A DNA stretch of 64,000 bases, taken from contig JAKADN010000003.1 of NCBI GenBank assembly GCA_021820445.1, positions 1-64,000 of the forward strand. The letters run 5' to 3'. Below the pieces are notes generated by a model. That model made no database searches and was not told where the DNA came from. It saw nothing but the letters and a program-made list of their open reading frames with translations. The first letter of the stretch is position 1, and every line of letters begins with the position of its first letter. The stretch is from Nitrospirota bacterium (lineage in GTDB: Bacteria > Nitrospirota > Leptospirillia > Leptospirillales > Leptospirillaceae). Made by a program: the position numbers and the translations under genes. Shown here in pieces: positions 1 through 8,641 of the stretch.

Positions 1-255
1 TACTGGCTCATGACCATCGGGTTCATCATCTTCTGGACCTCGCTCACGGCGGCCGGCCTCATCCAGGCGGCGGCCAAGGTCTACGAGATCCCCTACGTGG
101 CGTCCGTCCAGGCCGCCCACCCCTACATGGTGGCCCGGGCCTGGGGCGGCTTCATGATCATCGCCGGACAATGGATCTTCCTCTACAACATCTATCGGGT
201 GGCAACCTCCCGATCTTCCGAGCCTCTTGCCGTACCGGAAAAGGTGACTGCGTAG
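1..255 (+). CDS. ccoN: cbb3-type cytochrome c oxidase subunit I, C-terminal end (partial)
   Basis: This is the last 84 residues of a reading frame open at the left edge of the window. It contains two hydrophobic stretches, the first starting WLMTIGFIIFWTSLTAAGL and the second GGFMIIAGQWIFLYNIYRVA, with the segment HPYMVARAWGGFM between them. This pattern resembles the final helices of the haem-copper oxidase catalytic subunit of the cbb3 type, which reduces O2 at the inner membrane. The catalytic histidines lie upstream, outside the window, so the assignment rests on the C-terminal helix pattern only. It could also be a divergent or fused CcoN variant. Confidence 0.6.
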   Translation, partial: YWLMTIGFIIFWTSLTAAGLIQAAAKVYEIPYVASVQAAHPYMVARAWGGFMIIAGQWIFLYNIYRVATSRSSEPLAVPEKVTA

Positions 256-285
256 GCCATACGACAGTCTGCCCTGTCCTCGAAA

Positions 286-385
286 ATCACCGGATCATGG
301 GGATCCGGTGATGAATGGGATTCCGAACTGGAAGCCGGAATCCCCCCTCTCGTCCCAGGGACGATGCCCCGGCATCGTCCCTTTA
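286..385. terminator. three tandem hairpins downstream of the oxidase gene
   Basis: The 407-base gap between the oxidase gene and the chemoreceptor shows no convincing gene. It holds three consecutive inverted repeats: 286-296 with 302-312 (11 perfect pairs), 317-325 with 336-344 (9 pairs) and 357-368 with 371-382 (12 pairs, tight loop). The last is followed by TTTACC and an A-rich stretch, so it is the best candidate for the transcription terminator; the first two have no T tract. The stacked hairpins might also protect the 3' end of the oxidase mRNA. Confidence 0.55.
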
Positions 386-662
386 CCATCAAAAAATAAA
401 AGAAAAATGAGACGGACATAGACGAATGATCCATGGGATTCCCTCAAGAAAGGGGCACTCCTGAAACTGGCCTTACGATCCCCCGCTATTCCCAGGGTAT
501 TTTATCGTCCTGTCTGCCTCCCGAATTTCTTCCGATCATGAGGAATACATCCTTTGCTCTTTAGAAGCGGATCCTGACAAGGCAGAAAAGAGGACCTTTT
601 ACTAGAAGGGTTCTTGATTTCAAATCCTGCGTCAATTTCGTCTGCCATATCAGAGGGTCTTT

Positions 663-2282
663 ATGAAAAAACTCATCAGAAAAACGGGTATTGTGGTCGT
701 CATGATGCTCATCCTCAACATTGGAACGGGAAGCTGGCTGCAGTACCAGCTCACACGCGGGATCGAGTCCGAAGCCTCTCTCCAATCCGTGGCAATGGAC
801 CTCGCCCTCATGATGGCCTCCGAGTCCCGCATGGAGCGATCCATGAGCAAACTCGTGGAAAATACCAGTGCCAACTTCAGCGCGGACCAGGCCATTGTCA
901 TCCAGATGAAGGCCCTCTCCCACGTCCAGATGGTTCGTCTAAAGATTGATGCAAAAAAAGCCTGGGGAACTTTGGCACCCCTGAAGGATCTTGTACGGGA
1001 CCGGAACGAAGCGCATTCCACATCGCTTCAGATCGTAAACCTGGTCAAAAACCACCATGAAAACCTTGGACCGAGGCTGTGGACAAAAATAGCGCATCCG
1101 GCCTTTTCCCATTACGTCATCGAAACCCGCCTCCTGTTTGCCCACATGACCCGGCAGATCCAGAAGATCGAGAAAAACATCCTCCGAATGCGAACGATCC
1201 AGACATGGGTCCAGATCGTGACGCTCATGGCGTGGGCGATCGTGCTCTTTTGGGATTTCAAGGCCCTGTCGAAGATGGCCCGGCGGCTGGGGACGGCCGC
1301 CGAAACCGTCCTTCTCGCATCGAATCGTGACCTGACCAGACTTTCGAAGATTGACGGACCGGACGAGGCTGGCTTGGTGGGCCGGGGCATTGACCGCCTG
1401 ATTGAGGAGCTTTCCGGGGTGACCGGTGATCTGAACAGGCAAGCCCAGACAATTTCCCAAGAGACCGACCAGCTCTCCCGGGTTCTTTCGGCGGTCTCCG
1501 AGGGATTTCGCGAGGCCGTCAATACTCTGGCCGATGTCCGGGGAAAGGCCCAGGTTTTGGCAGAGGAAGCCCGACGGGAGAACGAGCTGGCGCTCGAAAT
1601 GGGAAAAGCCTCGAAGCAGGCCGTCGGTGAAACAGAGCATGGATCGAAGACGGTTCGAAGCGTCCTCGAGTCCGTCCGTACATCCTCCGAGGAAATAACC
1701 AGCCTTGCAAATCGTATTGCCGGTCTCGAAGAGGCAAGCCAGAATGTTGGCACCATCGCCGGCTCCATCACGGCTATCGCGACCCAGACAAACCTCCTCG
1801 CACTGAATGCCGCGATCGAAGCGGCCCGGGCCGGGGAGCAGGGGCGGGGATTTGCCGTCGTGGCGGAGGAGGTCCGGAAGCTTGCCCAAACGACTTCAAA
1901 AGCCACCGAGGAAATCAGCGCCGCCCTCGCGGATATTCAGACGTCCATCGCCGAAACAGTCTCGGACATCCGCAAGGAAGCCTCCGCGCTGGCGGATTGC
2001 GGAGCCAAGGCGGGCCAGGCCGAAAAGGTCCTCGATACCCTGGCCGGAATGGTCCGGACCACTGGGCACAACGTCGATATCATCGTGGGAGAAACGGAGG
2101 GGCAGAAGAAGTCCTCCGAGCGGATACTGGAAGCCGTGAATGCTCTTTCGGGGATCATGGAAGCCAGGGGAAAAGATATTTCGTCTGCCGTACCGGCTGT
2201 CGAGTGCCTCAGGGAAATTGTCCGGTCCCTTTCGGCCCTGACGTCTTCCTTCCGGACCGAAACAGAAAGCAATCCTCTCTGA
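663..2282 (+). CDS. methyl-accepting chemotaxis protein
   Basis: This 539-residue chemoreceptor should relay a ligand or redox signal to CheA/CheW. A transmembrane helix lies at about residues 8-28, followed by a roughly 150-residue periplasmic sensor region and a second helix at about 181-199. A HAMP-like linker follows, then a long helical signalling domain. The hairpin tip carries the highly conserved [20 protein letters not shown] motif near residue 377. The sensor region has no recognisable Cache or PAS signature, so the ligand is unknown. The start has a GAGGG ribosome site about 4 bases upstream. No other che genes are nearby, so it is an orphan receptor convergent with rimO. Confidence 0.93.
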   Translation: MKKLIRKTGIVVVMMLILNIGTGSWLQYQLTRGIESEASLQSVAMDLALMMASESRMERSMSKLVENTSANFSADQAIVIQMKALSHVQMVRLKIDAKKAWGTLAPLKDLVRDRNEAHSTSLQIVNLVKNHHENLGPRLWTKIAHPAFSHYVIETRLLFAHMTRQIQKIEKNILRMRTIQTWVQIVTLMAWAIVLFWDFKALSKMARRLGTAAETVLLASNRDLTRLSKIDGPDEAGLVGRGIDRLIEELSGVTGDLNRQAQTISQETDQLSRVLSAVSEGFREAVNTLADVRGKAQVLAEEARRENELALEMGKASKQAVGETEHGSKTVRSVLESVRTSSEEITSLANRIAGLEEASQNVGTIAGSITAIATQTNLLALNAAIEAARAGEQGRGFAVVAEEVRKLAQTTSKATEEISAALADIQTSIAETVSDIRKEASALADCGAKAGQAEKVLDTLAGMVRTTGHNVDIIVGETEGQKKSSERILEAVNALSGIMEARGKDISSAVPAVECLREIVRSLSALTSSFRTETESNPL

Positions 2283-2333
2283 GAAGGGGAGGCTCTTGAA
2301 AGGAGAAGGTGAAGCCCTTGAAGGTCGGAGCGA

Positions 2334-3716
2334 TTAAACTGCCGGTTCAGGAACTCCGACTTCCCATGCTTCAAGATCATAGGCATGGGTTTTTACGATC
2401 CGACAATCCACGATATCTCCCGGACGGCCTTGTCCCGAAAGGATCAGGACCTCTCCATCAATTCCGTCGGGGGCCATTCCCATGATCCGTCCGGCAAGAA
2501 CCAGATCCGACTGTTCGGAGAGGCCTTCGATCAATACCGGCAAGGTTTTTCCTTCAAGGATCCGATTCTTCTCCTGGGCGATGGTCGCGCACAGCGACAT
2601 CAGATCCTTTCTCCGGCGCATACGGGTCCTGTGGGGGACCTGTCCCGGAAGGTCGTAGGAGGGCGTCCCCTCTTCCCTTGAAAAGGCAAAAACCCCGACA
2701 TGGTCGAAGCGGGCCCACTCGGCAAAGCGAAGCAGGGTTTCAAACTCCTTCTCCCCTTCACCGGGGAAGCCCACGATAAAGGTGGTTCTCAGGACAATTT
2801 CCGGAACGGCGTTCCGGATGCGGTCGACCAGCCTTTTCATGAAATCGAGGCTTCCAGGCCTTTTCATAGCCCCCAGGATTCCTTCGTCGACATGCTGCAG
2901 AGGGATGTCGAGATAAGGCAGGATGCTCCGGGATTCCCGGATCGTCCGCAAAAGAGACTCCGTAACCAGCGTCGGATACGCATACAGGAGGCGAACCCAG
3001 GGAACGCCTCCCTCCGTGTCGATCCTTTCGAGGAGAGCGGACAGGCCATCGGTCTGACCCAGGTCATGGCCATACCGTGTCAGGTCCTGGGCAATAAGGG
3101 TGATCTCCTTTACCCCGCGAGAGGAAAGGTGCCGCACCTCGGCCAGGATTTCCTCCGGTGGGCGGCTGACCTGCCCTCCCCGGGCGAGGGGAATCGAACA
3201 GAAGGTGCAAGGATGATCGCAGCCTTCCGAAACCTTGACATAGGCCCTGTGGGGAGGAGTCAAACGCGACTCTGCCAGCGGAAAAGTCAGACGGGGGCGA
3301 ACTGAGGGGGCAATCCCACCCACCTCGTCAAGAATTTCGCCGAGCCGTCCCTCATCGAAGGTGGTCAGCGCCAAATCCATTTCGGGAATGAGATCCCCCA
3401 TCTGGTCCCGGTATCGGGAGACCAGGCAACCCGCCCCGACCAGATATTTTGCCTTCCCTTCCTCTTTGTACCGGGAAAGCTCCAGGATGGTATCGACCGA
3501 TTCTTTCCGGGCGTCGGTCACGAAACTGCAGGTGTTCACGAGGAGGATTTCCGCTGCCTCCAGATCGGGCACCACGGTATACCCCCGACCGGAAAGATCG
3601 CTGATCATGCGTTCGGTATCGGCGGCGTTTTTCGGACACCCGAGGCTGACGATTCCGACCGTCTTTTCCTTCCACTGAATCTTTTTTTTCACGTTCCGAT
3701 CACCCGCAGCAATCAA
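2334..3716 (-). CDS. rimO: ribosomal protein S12 methylthiotransferase RimO
   Basis: RimO adds a methylthio group to an aspartate of ribosomal protein S12. The 460-residue product has the N-terminal UPF0004 domain with three cluster cysteines (about 27, 63 and 97, the first in SLGCPKN). The radical SAM motif C-x3-C-x2-C follows at 166-173 (CDHPCTFC), and a TRAM-like C-terminal domain at about 390-455. The S12-type motif spacing favours RimO over MiaB. The start is uncertain: TTG at 3716 or GTG at 3692 are both possible, and neither has a strong ribosome site. It is convergent with the chemoreceptor, with 51 bases between. Confidence 0.93.
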   Translation of the reverse strand: MIAAGDRNVKKKIQWKEKTVGIVSLGCPKNAADTERMISDLSGRGYTVVPDLEAAEILLVNTCSFVTDARKESVDTILELSRYKEEGKAKYLVGAGCLVSRYRDQMGDLIPEMDLALTTFDEGRLGEILDEVGGIAPSVRPRLTFPLAESRLTPPHRAYVKVSEGCDHPCTFCSIPLARGGQVSRPPEEILAEVRHLSSRGVKEITLIAQDLTRYGHDLGQTDGLSALLERIDTEGGVPWVRLLYAYPTLVTESLLRTIRESRSILPYLDIPLQHVDEGILGAMKRPGSLDFMKRLVDRIRNAVPEIVLRTTFIVGFPGEGEKEFETLLRFAEWARFDHVGVFAFSREEGTPSYDLPGQVPHRTRMRRRKDLMSLCATIAQEKNRILEGKTLPVLIEGLSEQSDLVLAGRIMGMAPDGIDGEVLILSGQGRPGDIVDCRIVKTHAYDLEAWEVGVPEPAV

Positions 3717-3815
3717 TTTCTCCCGGCTTCCGCATTAGGAAGGGGAAATCCAACATGGTACAATGGGAAGCGAATGTAGCCACTTCCTGACAATTTTCTC
3801 AAGGACCAATAATTT

Positions 3816-4268
3816 ATGAAAAATCTGTTGATCGTGATGGCGATCGTCATCACCATTGCCATCGCCTATTCCATGGGAAAAAAAGAAAACGGATCCCAAG
3901 TCAATGACCTCAAATCCCAGATGGACAACCTCAAGCTGCAACTGAACGAGCAGGGAAAGAACTTCAGCCAGTCCTACCAGAGACTCCATCGCTCCCTGGA
4001 TCTCCATATGGCGGAAACGAGCATCGAAGCGGCGGTTCACGATACGCTCGACCAGAATTTCGGACAGGCCCGAATCGCCGTTGACTCCGCAAAAAAGTTT
4101 CTCAAGGGAGCCCCGGGAAACCGGATTTCCCCGGCAGAAATTACGTCGCTGTCCCAAACACTCGACCAGGCCTCAGAAAAGCTGAACCATCTCGACAAGG
4201 ATGCCATCAAGGGACTCAACGACGCCGATCAGAAAATCCGGTCCCTCATCCTCAAAAACTCACAATAG
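3816..4268 (+). CDS. membrane-anchored coiled-coil protein of unknown function
   Basis: I do not recognise a family. The 150-residue product begins with one hydrophobic helix (about residues 3-20, MKNLLIVMAIVITIAIAYSM) that should anchor it in the inner membrane. A strongly helical, charged segment follows (about 28-70) that looks like a coiled coil, then another helical region rich in Gln, Asp and Lys to the end. AAGGA precedes the ATG by about 10 bases. It stands alone between rimO and a convergent pair of small genes. There is no catalytic motif; a structural or envelope role is possible but not shown. Confidence 0.7.
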   Translation: MKNLLIVMAIVITIAIAYSMGKKENGSQVNDLKSQMDNLKLQLNEQGKNFSQSYQRLHRSLDLHMAETSIEAAVHDTLDQNFGQARIAVDSAKKFLKGAPGNRISPAEITSLSQTLDQASEKLNHLDKDAIKGLNDADQKIRSLILKNSQ

Positions 4269-4281
4269 GATTTCCTGAAGA

Positions 4282-4449
4282 TTACCGGGTGCTCTGGATT
4301 CTTTTGAAGAATCCCTGATAAGGGATCTCCGGATTGTTCATGACAACGATCTGCACGAGTTCCCACCCTTCCTCACCCAGGAAATTAAGCTGGTTCTCAA
4401 TCTGCTCCCGACTGATGGGTGCAACGCGATATTCCCAGATCATTGCCAT
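4282..4449 (-). CDS. 55-residue DUF4177-like protein
   Basis: A 55-residue frame reads MAMIWEYRVAPISREQIENQ at its start and contains LGEEGWELVQIV, followed by a C-terminal FFKRI. The pattern of a Y/W-rich first strand, a helix and then GWELVQ is typical of the small DUF4177-type fold, whose function is unknown. The start lies 2 bases after the stop of the gene at 4452-4655, so the two are almost certainly co-transcribed and translationally coupled. Identity as a real gene rests on this coupling and the GWELV motif. Confidence 0.7.
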   Translation of the reverse strand: MAMIWEYRVAPISREQIENQLNFLGEEGWELVQIVVMNNPEIPYQGFFKRIQSTR

Positions 4450-4451
4450 CG

Positions 4452-4655
4452 TCAGCTCTCTTTCGAGGAAGCACCTTCAGCGGGAGGAGACAGCCGTCGT
4501 CTCTTGTTGGCAACCCTCCGGACAATCCGCTTGAGACGCCGGAGCTCTGAGTCAGCCTTCCGGTTCTCGGACGAAACTTCCGATTTCTTTTTCTGAAGCA
4601 TTTCCTTTGTAAGAGTCAGCCTTTTTCCCAGCTTTTCAATTTTTGCTTCCGACAT
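4452..4655 (-). CDS. 67-residue basic coiled-coil protein of unknown function
   Basis: The product is highly charged and lysine/arginine-rich, with a predicted continuous helix from about residue 4 to 52 (for example LRRLKRIVRRVANKRRR). There is no hydrophobic segment and no known motif. The composition suggests binding to nucleic acid or to a partner helix, but this is inference. The GWELV-type gene follows 2 bases downstream. The next gene upstream on this strand begins after a large gap on the other side of the short convergent gene, so the pair forms its own unit. Confidence 0.55.
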   Translation of the reverse strand: MSEAKIEKLGKRLTLTKEMLQKKKSEVSSENRKADSELRRLKRIVRRVANKRRRLSPPAEGASSKES

Positions 4656-4687
4656 TCTTCATCCTTTTCGATTAATGGTTAAAACGT

Positions 4688-5431
4688 TTAGTCCACCTCA
4701 ACGATGAAGGCACTCCCGAGGTTCGCCTTCACCTCCCGGGCAACTGAACGGGCCCTTTGCGGATCCGTAAAATGGCCGACCTGCACGCGAAAAATCGGCT
4801 GACCGCCGAAATGCGCCCGTTGTATTCTTATGTGGTCATATCCTCTCAGCTTTTTTCTGTAGCTCAGAGCCTTGTCGTAGCTCGAAAAAGAGGCGACCTG
4901 AATCGAGTAATGGCTTTCTGGCCCCGTTCCTCGCCCCCCTGGAACCGAGAGAACGGTCAATTTGACCAGACCCGTTCCGGGACCAATGATTTCAAGGCGG
5001 TTGGCGGCCTCCCAGGAGAGGTCGATGATCCGTCCCGAAACAAAGGGACCCCGATCATTGATTAAAACATCGACCGAGCGGCCATTGGCCAAATTGGTCA
5101 CTCTGACGGTCGAGCCCAATGGAAGGGTGCGATGGGCGGCCGTCAAAGCGTGTTTACGAAAAATCGATCCGCTTGCCGTTCGTTTTCCATAAAATGTTGG
5201 GCCATACCAGGAGGCTCGTCCGACCTCCGTCATTCCGACTTTCCCTTCGACAACGGAAAAGTCAGGCTGCCCGAATCGCTCCCTGGAGACGACCTCCCCT
5301 CCGGAATGGCCCCATGAGACGGGAGCCCCGGAGGGGGATACGCAGGCGGAGAGTGCGAAAAGAGTAGCGATGGCTCCCGTCCCCGTCAGAAAGGTCGTCC
5401 AGCTTCTTTTCCACAAAACGCCCTTTTTCAT
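4688..5431 (-). CDS. rlpA: RlpA-family septal ring lytic transglycosylase lipoprotein
   Basis: RlpA-type proteins bind or cleave peptidoglycan lacking stem peptides at the septum. The 247-residue product starts with a lipoprotein signal peptide ending in LSAC (lipobox cysteine near residue 29). It has a double-psi beta-barrel domain with GRASWYGPTFYGKRTASG and later LINDRGPFVSGRIIDLS, and ends in a SPOR domain (YSIQVASF, then FRVQVGHF) that binds septal glycan. I placed the start at the ATG that begins MKKGVLWKRS because it gives a proper signal peptide. That start lies inside the 3' end of the DUF2232 gene, a 170-base out-of-frame overlap. Confidence 0.9.
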   Translation of the reverse strand: MKKGVLWKRSWTTFLTGTGAIATLFALSACVSPSGAPVSWGHSGGEVVSRERFGQPDFSVVEGKVGMTEVGRASWYGPTFYGKRTASGSIFRKHALTAAHRTLPLGSTVRVTNLANGRSVDVLINDRGPFVSGRIIDLSWEAANRLEIIGPGTGLVKLTVLSVPGGRGTGPESHYSIQVASFSSYDKALSYRKKLRGYDHIRIQRAHFGGQPIFRVQVGHFTDPQRARSVAREVKANLGSAFIVEVD

Positions 5432-6449
5432 TCGATCCGTCCCCTCCAGGCGACTTTCCCCTGAGCTGACGAAAATCTGCCCAGATATCGATAATCCCGA
5501 CAATGCCCAGAATCATGAGGAACATTGGCTGGATCAGGATAAAGACCCCCGATACAAGCCAAAACCATGCCCCCAGACGTCTCTTCCTTACATAGCTTAA
5601 CAAAACCCCTGCCCCTTGTCCTACATAAAGAACCCCCAGAACCATGACGAGATTGGTTCCTAGTACCCGGATTTCGAAAGAGGGTATCAGGAGCAGTGCC
5701 ATGGACGCGATCAAGGCAAAAATGACGGGATCGGGAAGAACCCACCGATCGATTCCTAGAACTCCCGAAGAAAGATTCCGGCTTTCAAGAATTCCGACTG
5801 TCGTGGCCCATACAGTCACGGCTGTCAGGAGTGCGAGACTCGACAAGACACCGGGAAGAAGGGCAATGAAGGCTCGGTATATGAGGGGTTCGAGGCCCAA
5901 AACCCGGGCCTGATCCGAGGGGGTCAGGGTTGTTTGGGAATTCTTTATGGCCGCATTCATCACGACATCGAGTGCCCCGTGAATCGTCTGGGCGAACCCG
6001 GTCCAGATCTGTCCATGGGTTTTCATGTACAAGAAAAGACCGATTCCCCCGAGGAAAAAAAGGATCTGGAAGGAGGTCGAGAAAAGCATCGGAAGGATAC
6101 GCACCTGTCGACGCAACAGTTCTGCTGTCAGGAGAGCCGGAAGGCCACACCATCCGATATAGATCAGAACCTGAAGGCCCGGCATGGGATTATGAAGAAG
6201 CGATCCCAATAGAAAGATCAGCCCTCCTGACGTGATCATGGCGCCAGTGCCCAGAAGCTGGGCCGGGAACTGAATCTGGGCCAGCACGAGAGGAACACCG
6301 GAAAACATGGCGACAAGAATGCCGACCCGGGGAAGGGCTAGCAGGGAGAGATAGAGTGCCGTTGAAAAAGACACCGTCGACAGGAAAACTCCGACGGGAA
6401 AGGGAGTGTTCAGCTCAGCTTTCCTCGGCAAAGGCAAGAAATGCAACAT
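5262..6449 (-). CDS. DUF2232 (YybS-like) membrane protein
   Basis: The 395-residue product has about eight hydrophobic helices up to residue 310 (for example FLGGIGLFLYM and LLIPSFEIRVLGTNLVMVLG), then a polar arginine-rich tail. Its place directly after rpsF-ssb-rpsR matches the usual site of the DUF2232/YybS family, whose role is unknown (ECF-transporter-like membrane protein). The last 57 codons overlap the rlpA signal-peptide region out of frame, and this tail does not look conserved, so the biological stop or a frameshift deserves checking. The ATG also overlaps the end of rpsR by 35 bases; a later start is possible. Confidence 0.75.
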   Translation of the reverse strand: MLHFLPLPRKAELNTPFPVGVFLSTVSFSTALYLSLLALPRVGILVAMFSGVPLVLAQIQFPAQLLGTGAMITSGGLIFLLGSLLHNPMPGLQVLIYIGWCGLPALLTAELLRRQVRILPMLFSTSFQILFFLGGIGLFLYMKTHGQIWTGFAQTIHGALDVVMNAAIKNSQTTLTPSDQARVLGLEPLIYRAFIALLPGVLSSLALLTAVTVWATTVGILESRNLSSGVLGIDRWVLPDPVIFALIASMALLLIPSFEIRVLGTNLVMVLGVLYVGQGAGVLLSYVRKRRLGAWFWLVSGVFILIQPMFLMILGIVGIIDIWADFRQLRGKSPGGDGSNEKGRFVEKKLDDLSDGDGSHRYSFRTLRLRIPLRGSRLMGPFRRGGRLQGAIRAA

Positions 6450-6645
6450 TTCTGGCCTGCTTGATCGCCTTAGAGACCGCCCTCTGATGATGGGAGCAGG
6501 TTCCAGTCAGTCTTCGGGGAAGAATTTTTCCCCTCTCGGTCAGGTAGGAGTGGAGCGTGACCTGATCCTTGAAGTCGATAAGAAGATCTTCTGTGCAAAA
6601 ACGGCATACTTTCTTTCTCTGGAAAGAGCGAGCCTGACCTGCCAT
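6415..6645 (-). CDS. rpsR: 30S ribosomal protein S18
   Basis: The S18 product binds the platform of the small subunit next to S6. It is 76 residues from the ATG chosen here, which has AAAGGA about 9 bases upstream; an ATG 18 bases further up has no such site. CRFC near the N-terminus and CSHHQR further on look like metal ligands of the zinc-binding S18 form. The C-terminal ARNVAFLAF matches the family core. It sits in the classical order rpsF-ssb-rpsR. Confidence 0.95.
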   Translation of the reverse strand: MAGQARSFQRKKVCRFCTEDLLIDFKDQVTLHSYLTERGKILPRRLTGTCSHHQRAVSKAIKQARNVAFLAFAEES

Positions 6646-6702
6646 GCGTGTATTTCCTTTCATTTGAGCTGAATGCTGTTAATATTCTTCATGATAATCA
6701 CA

Positions 6703-7131
6703 TTAAAAAGGGATGTCTGATTCTCCCTGTCCCATGAGCAGATCCGCACCAGGATCCGGATAGGATTCCTGACGGTGTGTCATATCGGAGCCGGAGCCCG
6801 ATGAACGCTTGGGCGGGCCCACAAAGGTCAAAGTCTGGATGATGACCTCGATCTTCGAACGCTTCTGACCTTCCTGTTCCCAACGGTTTTGCTGAAGACG
6901 GCCTTCGATCAGAATCGGCATTCCCTTCCCAAGATATTCCTTGGCAAAATCAGCCTGTTTTCCGAAGGCAACACAATCGATGAAGCTGACATCTTCTTTT
7001 TCATCGTTTCCCCTCACGCGATTGTTGATCGCGAGAGTGAAGGTTCCAACGGACATTCCTCCCCCTGTGACCCGCATTTCTGGGTCCCTGGTCAGATTGC
7101 CCATAAGAATCACCTTGTTATAACTGCTCAA
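6703..7131 (-). CDS. ssb: single-stranded DNA-binding protein
   Basis: SSB coats single-stranded DNA in replication, recombination and repair. The 142-residue protein has the OB fold core (NKVILMGNLTRDPEMR, then SFIDCVAFGKQADFAKEYL). A flexible tail ends in the acidic tip GESDIPF, which recruits partner proteins. The start is a TTG whose last two bases form the rpsF stop (TTGA overlap), so translation is coupled to S6. It is the only single-strand binding protein gene in the window. Confidence 0.97.
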   Translation of the reverse strand: MSSYNKVILMGNLTRDPEMRVTGGGMSVGTFTLAINNRVRGNDEKEDVSFIDCVAFGKQADFAKEYLGKGMPILIEGRLQQNRWEQEGQKRSKIEVIIQTLTFVGPPKRSSGSGSDMTHRQESYPDPGADLLMGQGESDIPF

Positions 7132-7511
7132 ATGGCCGCTCCTTCAACCGATACCGCACCCTCGGTCGTGGATTCCGCCCCGGCAGGATGTTCGGCATGT
7201 CCTTCGGTGGGGGGAACAACGAGTTTTTTCCTTTTTAAAATCATTGACTTAAGCACCCTCTCATCGAGACGGGCATTGCGCTCGAGCTCGAGCTCGTCCG
7301 AGGCATTGGGAAGTTCGATATAAAGAATAACATATTCGGCTTTCCGTTCCTTTTTCAGCTCATAAGCCAGCTTTTTCTTGCCAAGCCGCTGGGTGGCATG
7401 GACGGTTCCGTTTTTGTCCCCGACGATTTTCTCAAACTTTCCGACCACCGCAGCGGACTCTTCGTCGGAAAGGGTTGGCTTCAACAACAGGACGCATTCA
7501 TAAAAATTCAT
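7128..7511 (-). CDS. rpsF: 30S ribosomal protein S6
   Basis: S6 pairs with S18 on the small subunit. The product has 127 residues, beginning MNFYECVLLLKPTLSDEE, with the family core QRLGKKKLAYELKKERKAEY and a low-complexity Ala/Glu/Thr-rich tail from about residue 105. It starts 22 bases after ychF and overlaps ssb at its 3' end. In many bacteria S6-S18 regulates this operon through an mRNA structure in the rpsF leader. With only 22 bases upstream here, I see no obvious leader of that kind. Confidence 0.96.
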   Translation of the reverse strand: MNFYECVLLLKPTLSDEESAAVVGKFEKIVGDKNGTVHATQRLGKKKLAYELKKERKAEYVILYIELPNASDELELERNARLDERVLKSMILKRKKLVVPPTEGHAEHPAGAESTTEGAVSVEGAAI

Positions 7512-7533
7512 TGGAATTCACCTCTCGATTGAT

Positions 7534-8628
7534 CTAGACATGAAAACGGAAATAGACCACATCTCCGTCCTGAATGATGTACTCCTTGCCCTCAAGGCGC
7601 AGAAGTCCCTTCTCTTTGACGATTTTTTCAGAACCGAGCCGATCAAGATCCTCATACCTCATCACCTCGGCCCGAATGAACCCGCGCTCGATATCCGAAT
7701 GGATTTCCGAAGCGGCTCTGGGAGCTGTCGTTCCTTTCAGAACTGGCCAGGCCCGAACTTCCATCTCCCCGGCGGTCAGGAAGGTCACCAGGCCCAAAGA
7801 CCGGTATCCTTCGAAGGCCAACCGGTCCAGCCCTGAACTTTCCAGACCCAATCCTTCGAGAAAGGCTGCTCTTTCCTGGGGCGGCAGTTCAGCAATTTCG
7901 GCTTCCCATTTTGCACAAATAGGAATCAGGGAGGCACCCCTTCCTGCAATCGCCTTTTCAAGCATTTTGACCCTTTCCGAAGGATGCTGGAATTCTCCTT
8001 CGGAAACATTCGCGACATACAAGGCAGGTTTGTCTGTCAGGAGGCCCAAGCTTCGCCGAAAGATCTCCAACGACGGCTCCGAAGGGATCTCCCGACCAGG
8101 ACGCCCTTCCTCAAGGCCCTTCAGGATCGTCGTGAAAAGGGCTCTCTGGGCTTCGGAATCCTTGCCTTCCGACTTCCACTGCTTTTCCAGCTTCGGCAAC
8201 CGGAGCGTTAGAGAAGACAAGTCCGCCAGGAGGAGTTCCGTTTCGATGACTTCGAGATCCGAGACTGGATTGATTTCACCATGGACATGTGTGATCTCTC
8301 CGTCCTGAAACCCTCGGAGAACATGGACGATGAGGTCCACGGACCGTATGTGCCCCAGAAACTGGTTGCCCAAGCCTTCTCCCTGACTCGCACCTTTGAC
8401 AAGTCCGGCGATATCGACAAATTCCACCGTAGCTGGCGTCACCTTCTTCGGACTGTACAGTTCCGCCAGGCGGTCAAGCCTTTTGTCGGGCACAGGAACG
8501 ATCCCGGAATGCGGATCGATCGTACAAAAAGGATAATTGGCAACCGGGACGGATGCCGCCGTCAACGCATTGAAAAGCGTCGACTTTCCGACATTCGGAA
8601 GCCCCACTATGCCGCAGGAAAGCCCCAC
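7534..8628 (-). CDS. ychF: redox-regulated ATPase YchF (Obg family)
   Basis: YchF is a ribosome-associated P-loop NTPase that prefers ATP over GTP. The 364-residue protein has the P-loop GLPNVGKSTLFNALT near residue 8, the switch region DIAGLVKGASQGEGLGN, and a C-terminal TGS-like domain (VVYFRFHV at the end). Length matches the family. The start is GTG with AAGGGG about 6 bases upstream. It lies between pth and rpsF with short gaps on both sides, within a run of translation genes. Confidence 0.96.
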   Translation of the reverse strand: MGLSCGIVGLPNVGKSTLFNALTAASVPVANYPFCTIDPHSGIVPVPDKRLDRLAELYSPKKVTPATVEFVDIAGLVKGASQGEGLGNQFLGHIRSVDLIVHVLRGFQDGEITHVHGEINPVSDLEVIETELLLADLSSLTLRLPKLEKQWKSEGKDSEAQRALFTTILKGLEEGRPGREIPSEPSLEIFRRSLGLLTDKPALYVANVSEGEFQHPSERVKMLEKAIAGRGASLIPICAKWEAEIAELPPQERAAFLEGLGLESSGLDRLAFEGYRSLGLVTFLTAGEMEVRAWPVLKGTTAPRAASEIHSDIERGFIRAEVMRYEDLDRLGSEKIVKEKGLLRLEGKEYIIQDGDVVYFRFHV

Positions 8629-8641
8629 AGAATCCCCTTCT

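Noticed and set aside
600-662. A sigma28-type promoter before the chemoreceptor
   Set aside because: A GCCATAT-like -10 is present but no matching TAAA-type -35 at the right distance, so I do not call it.
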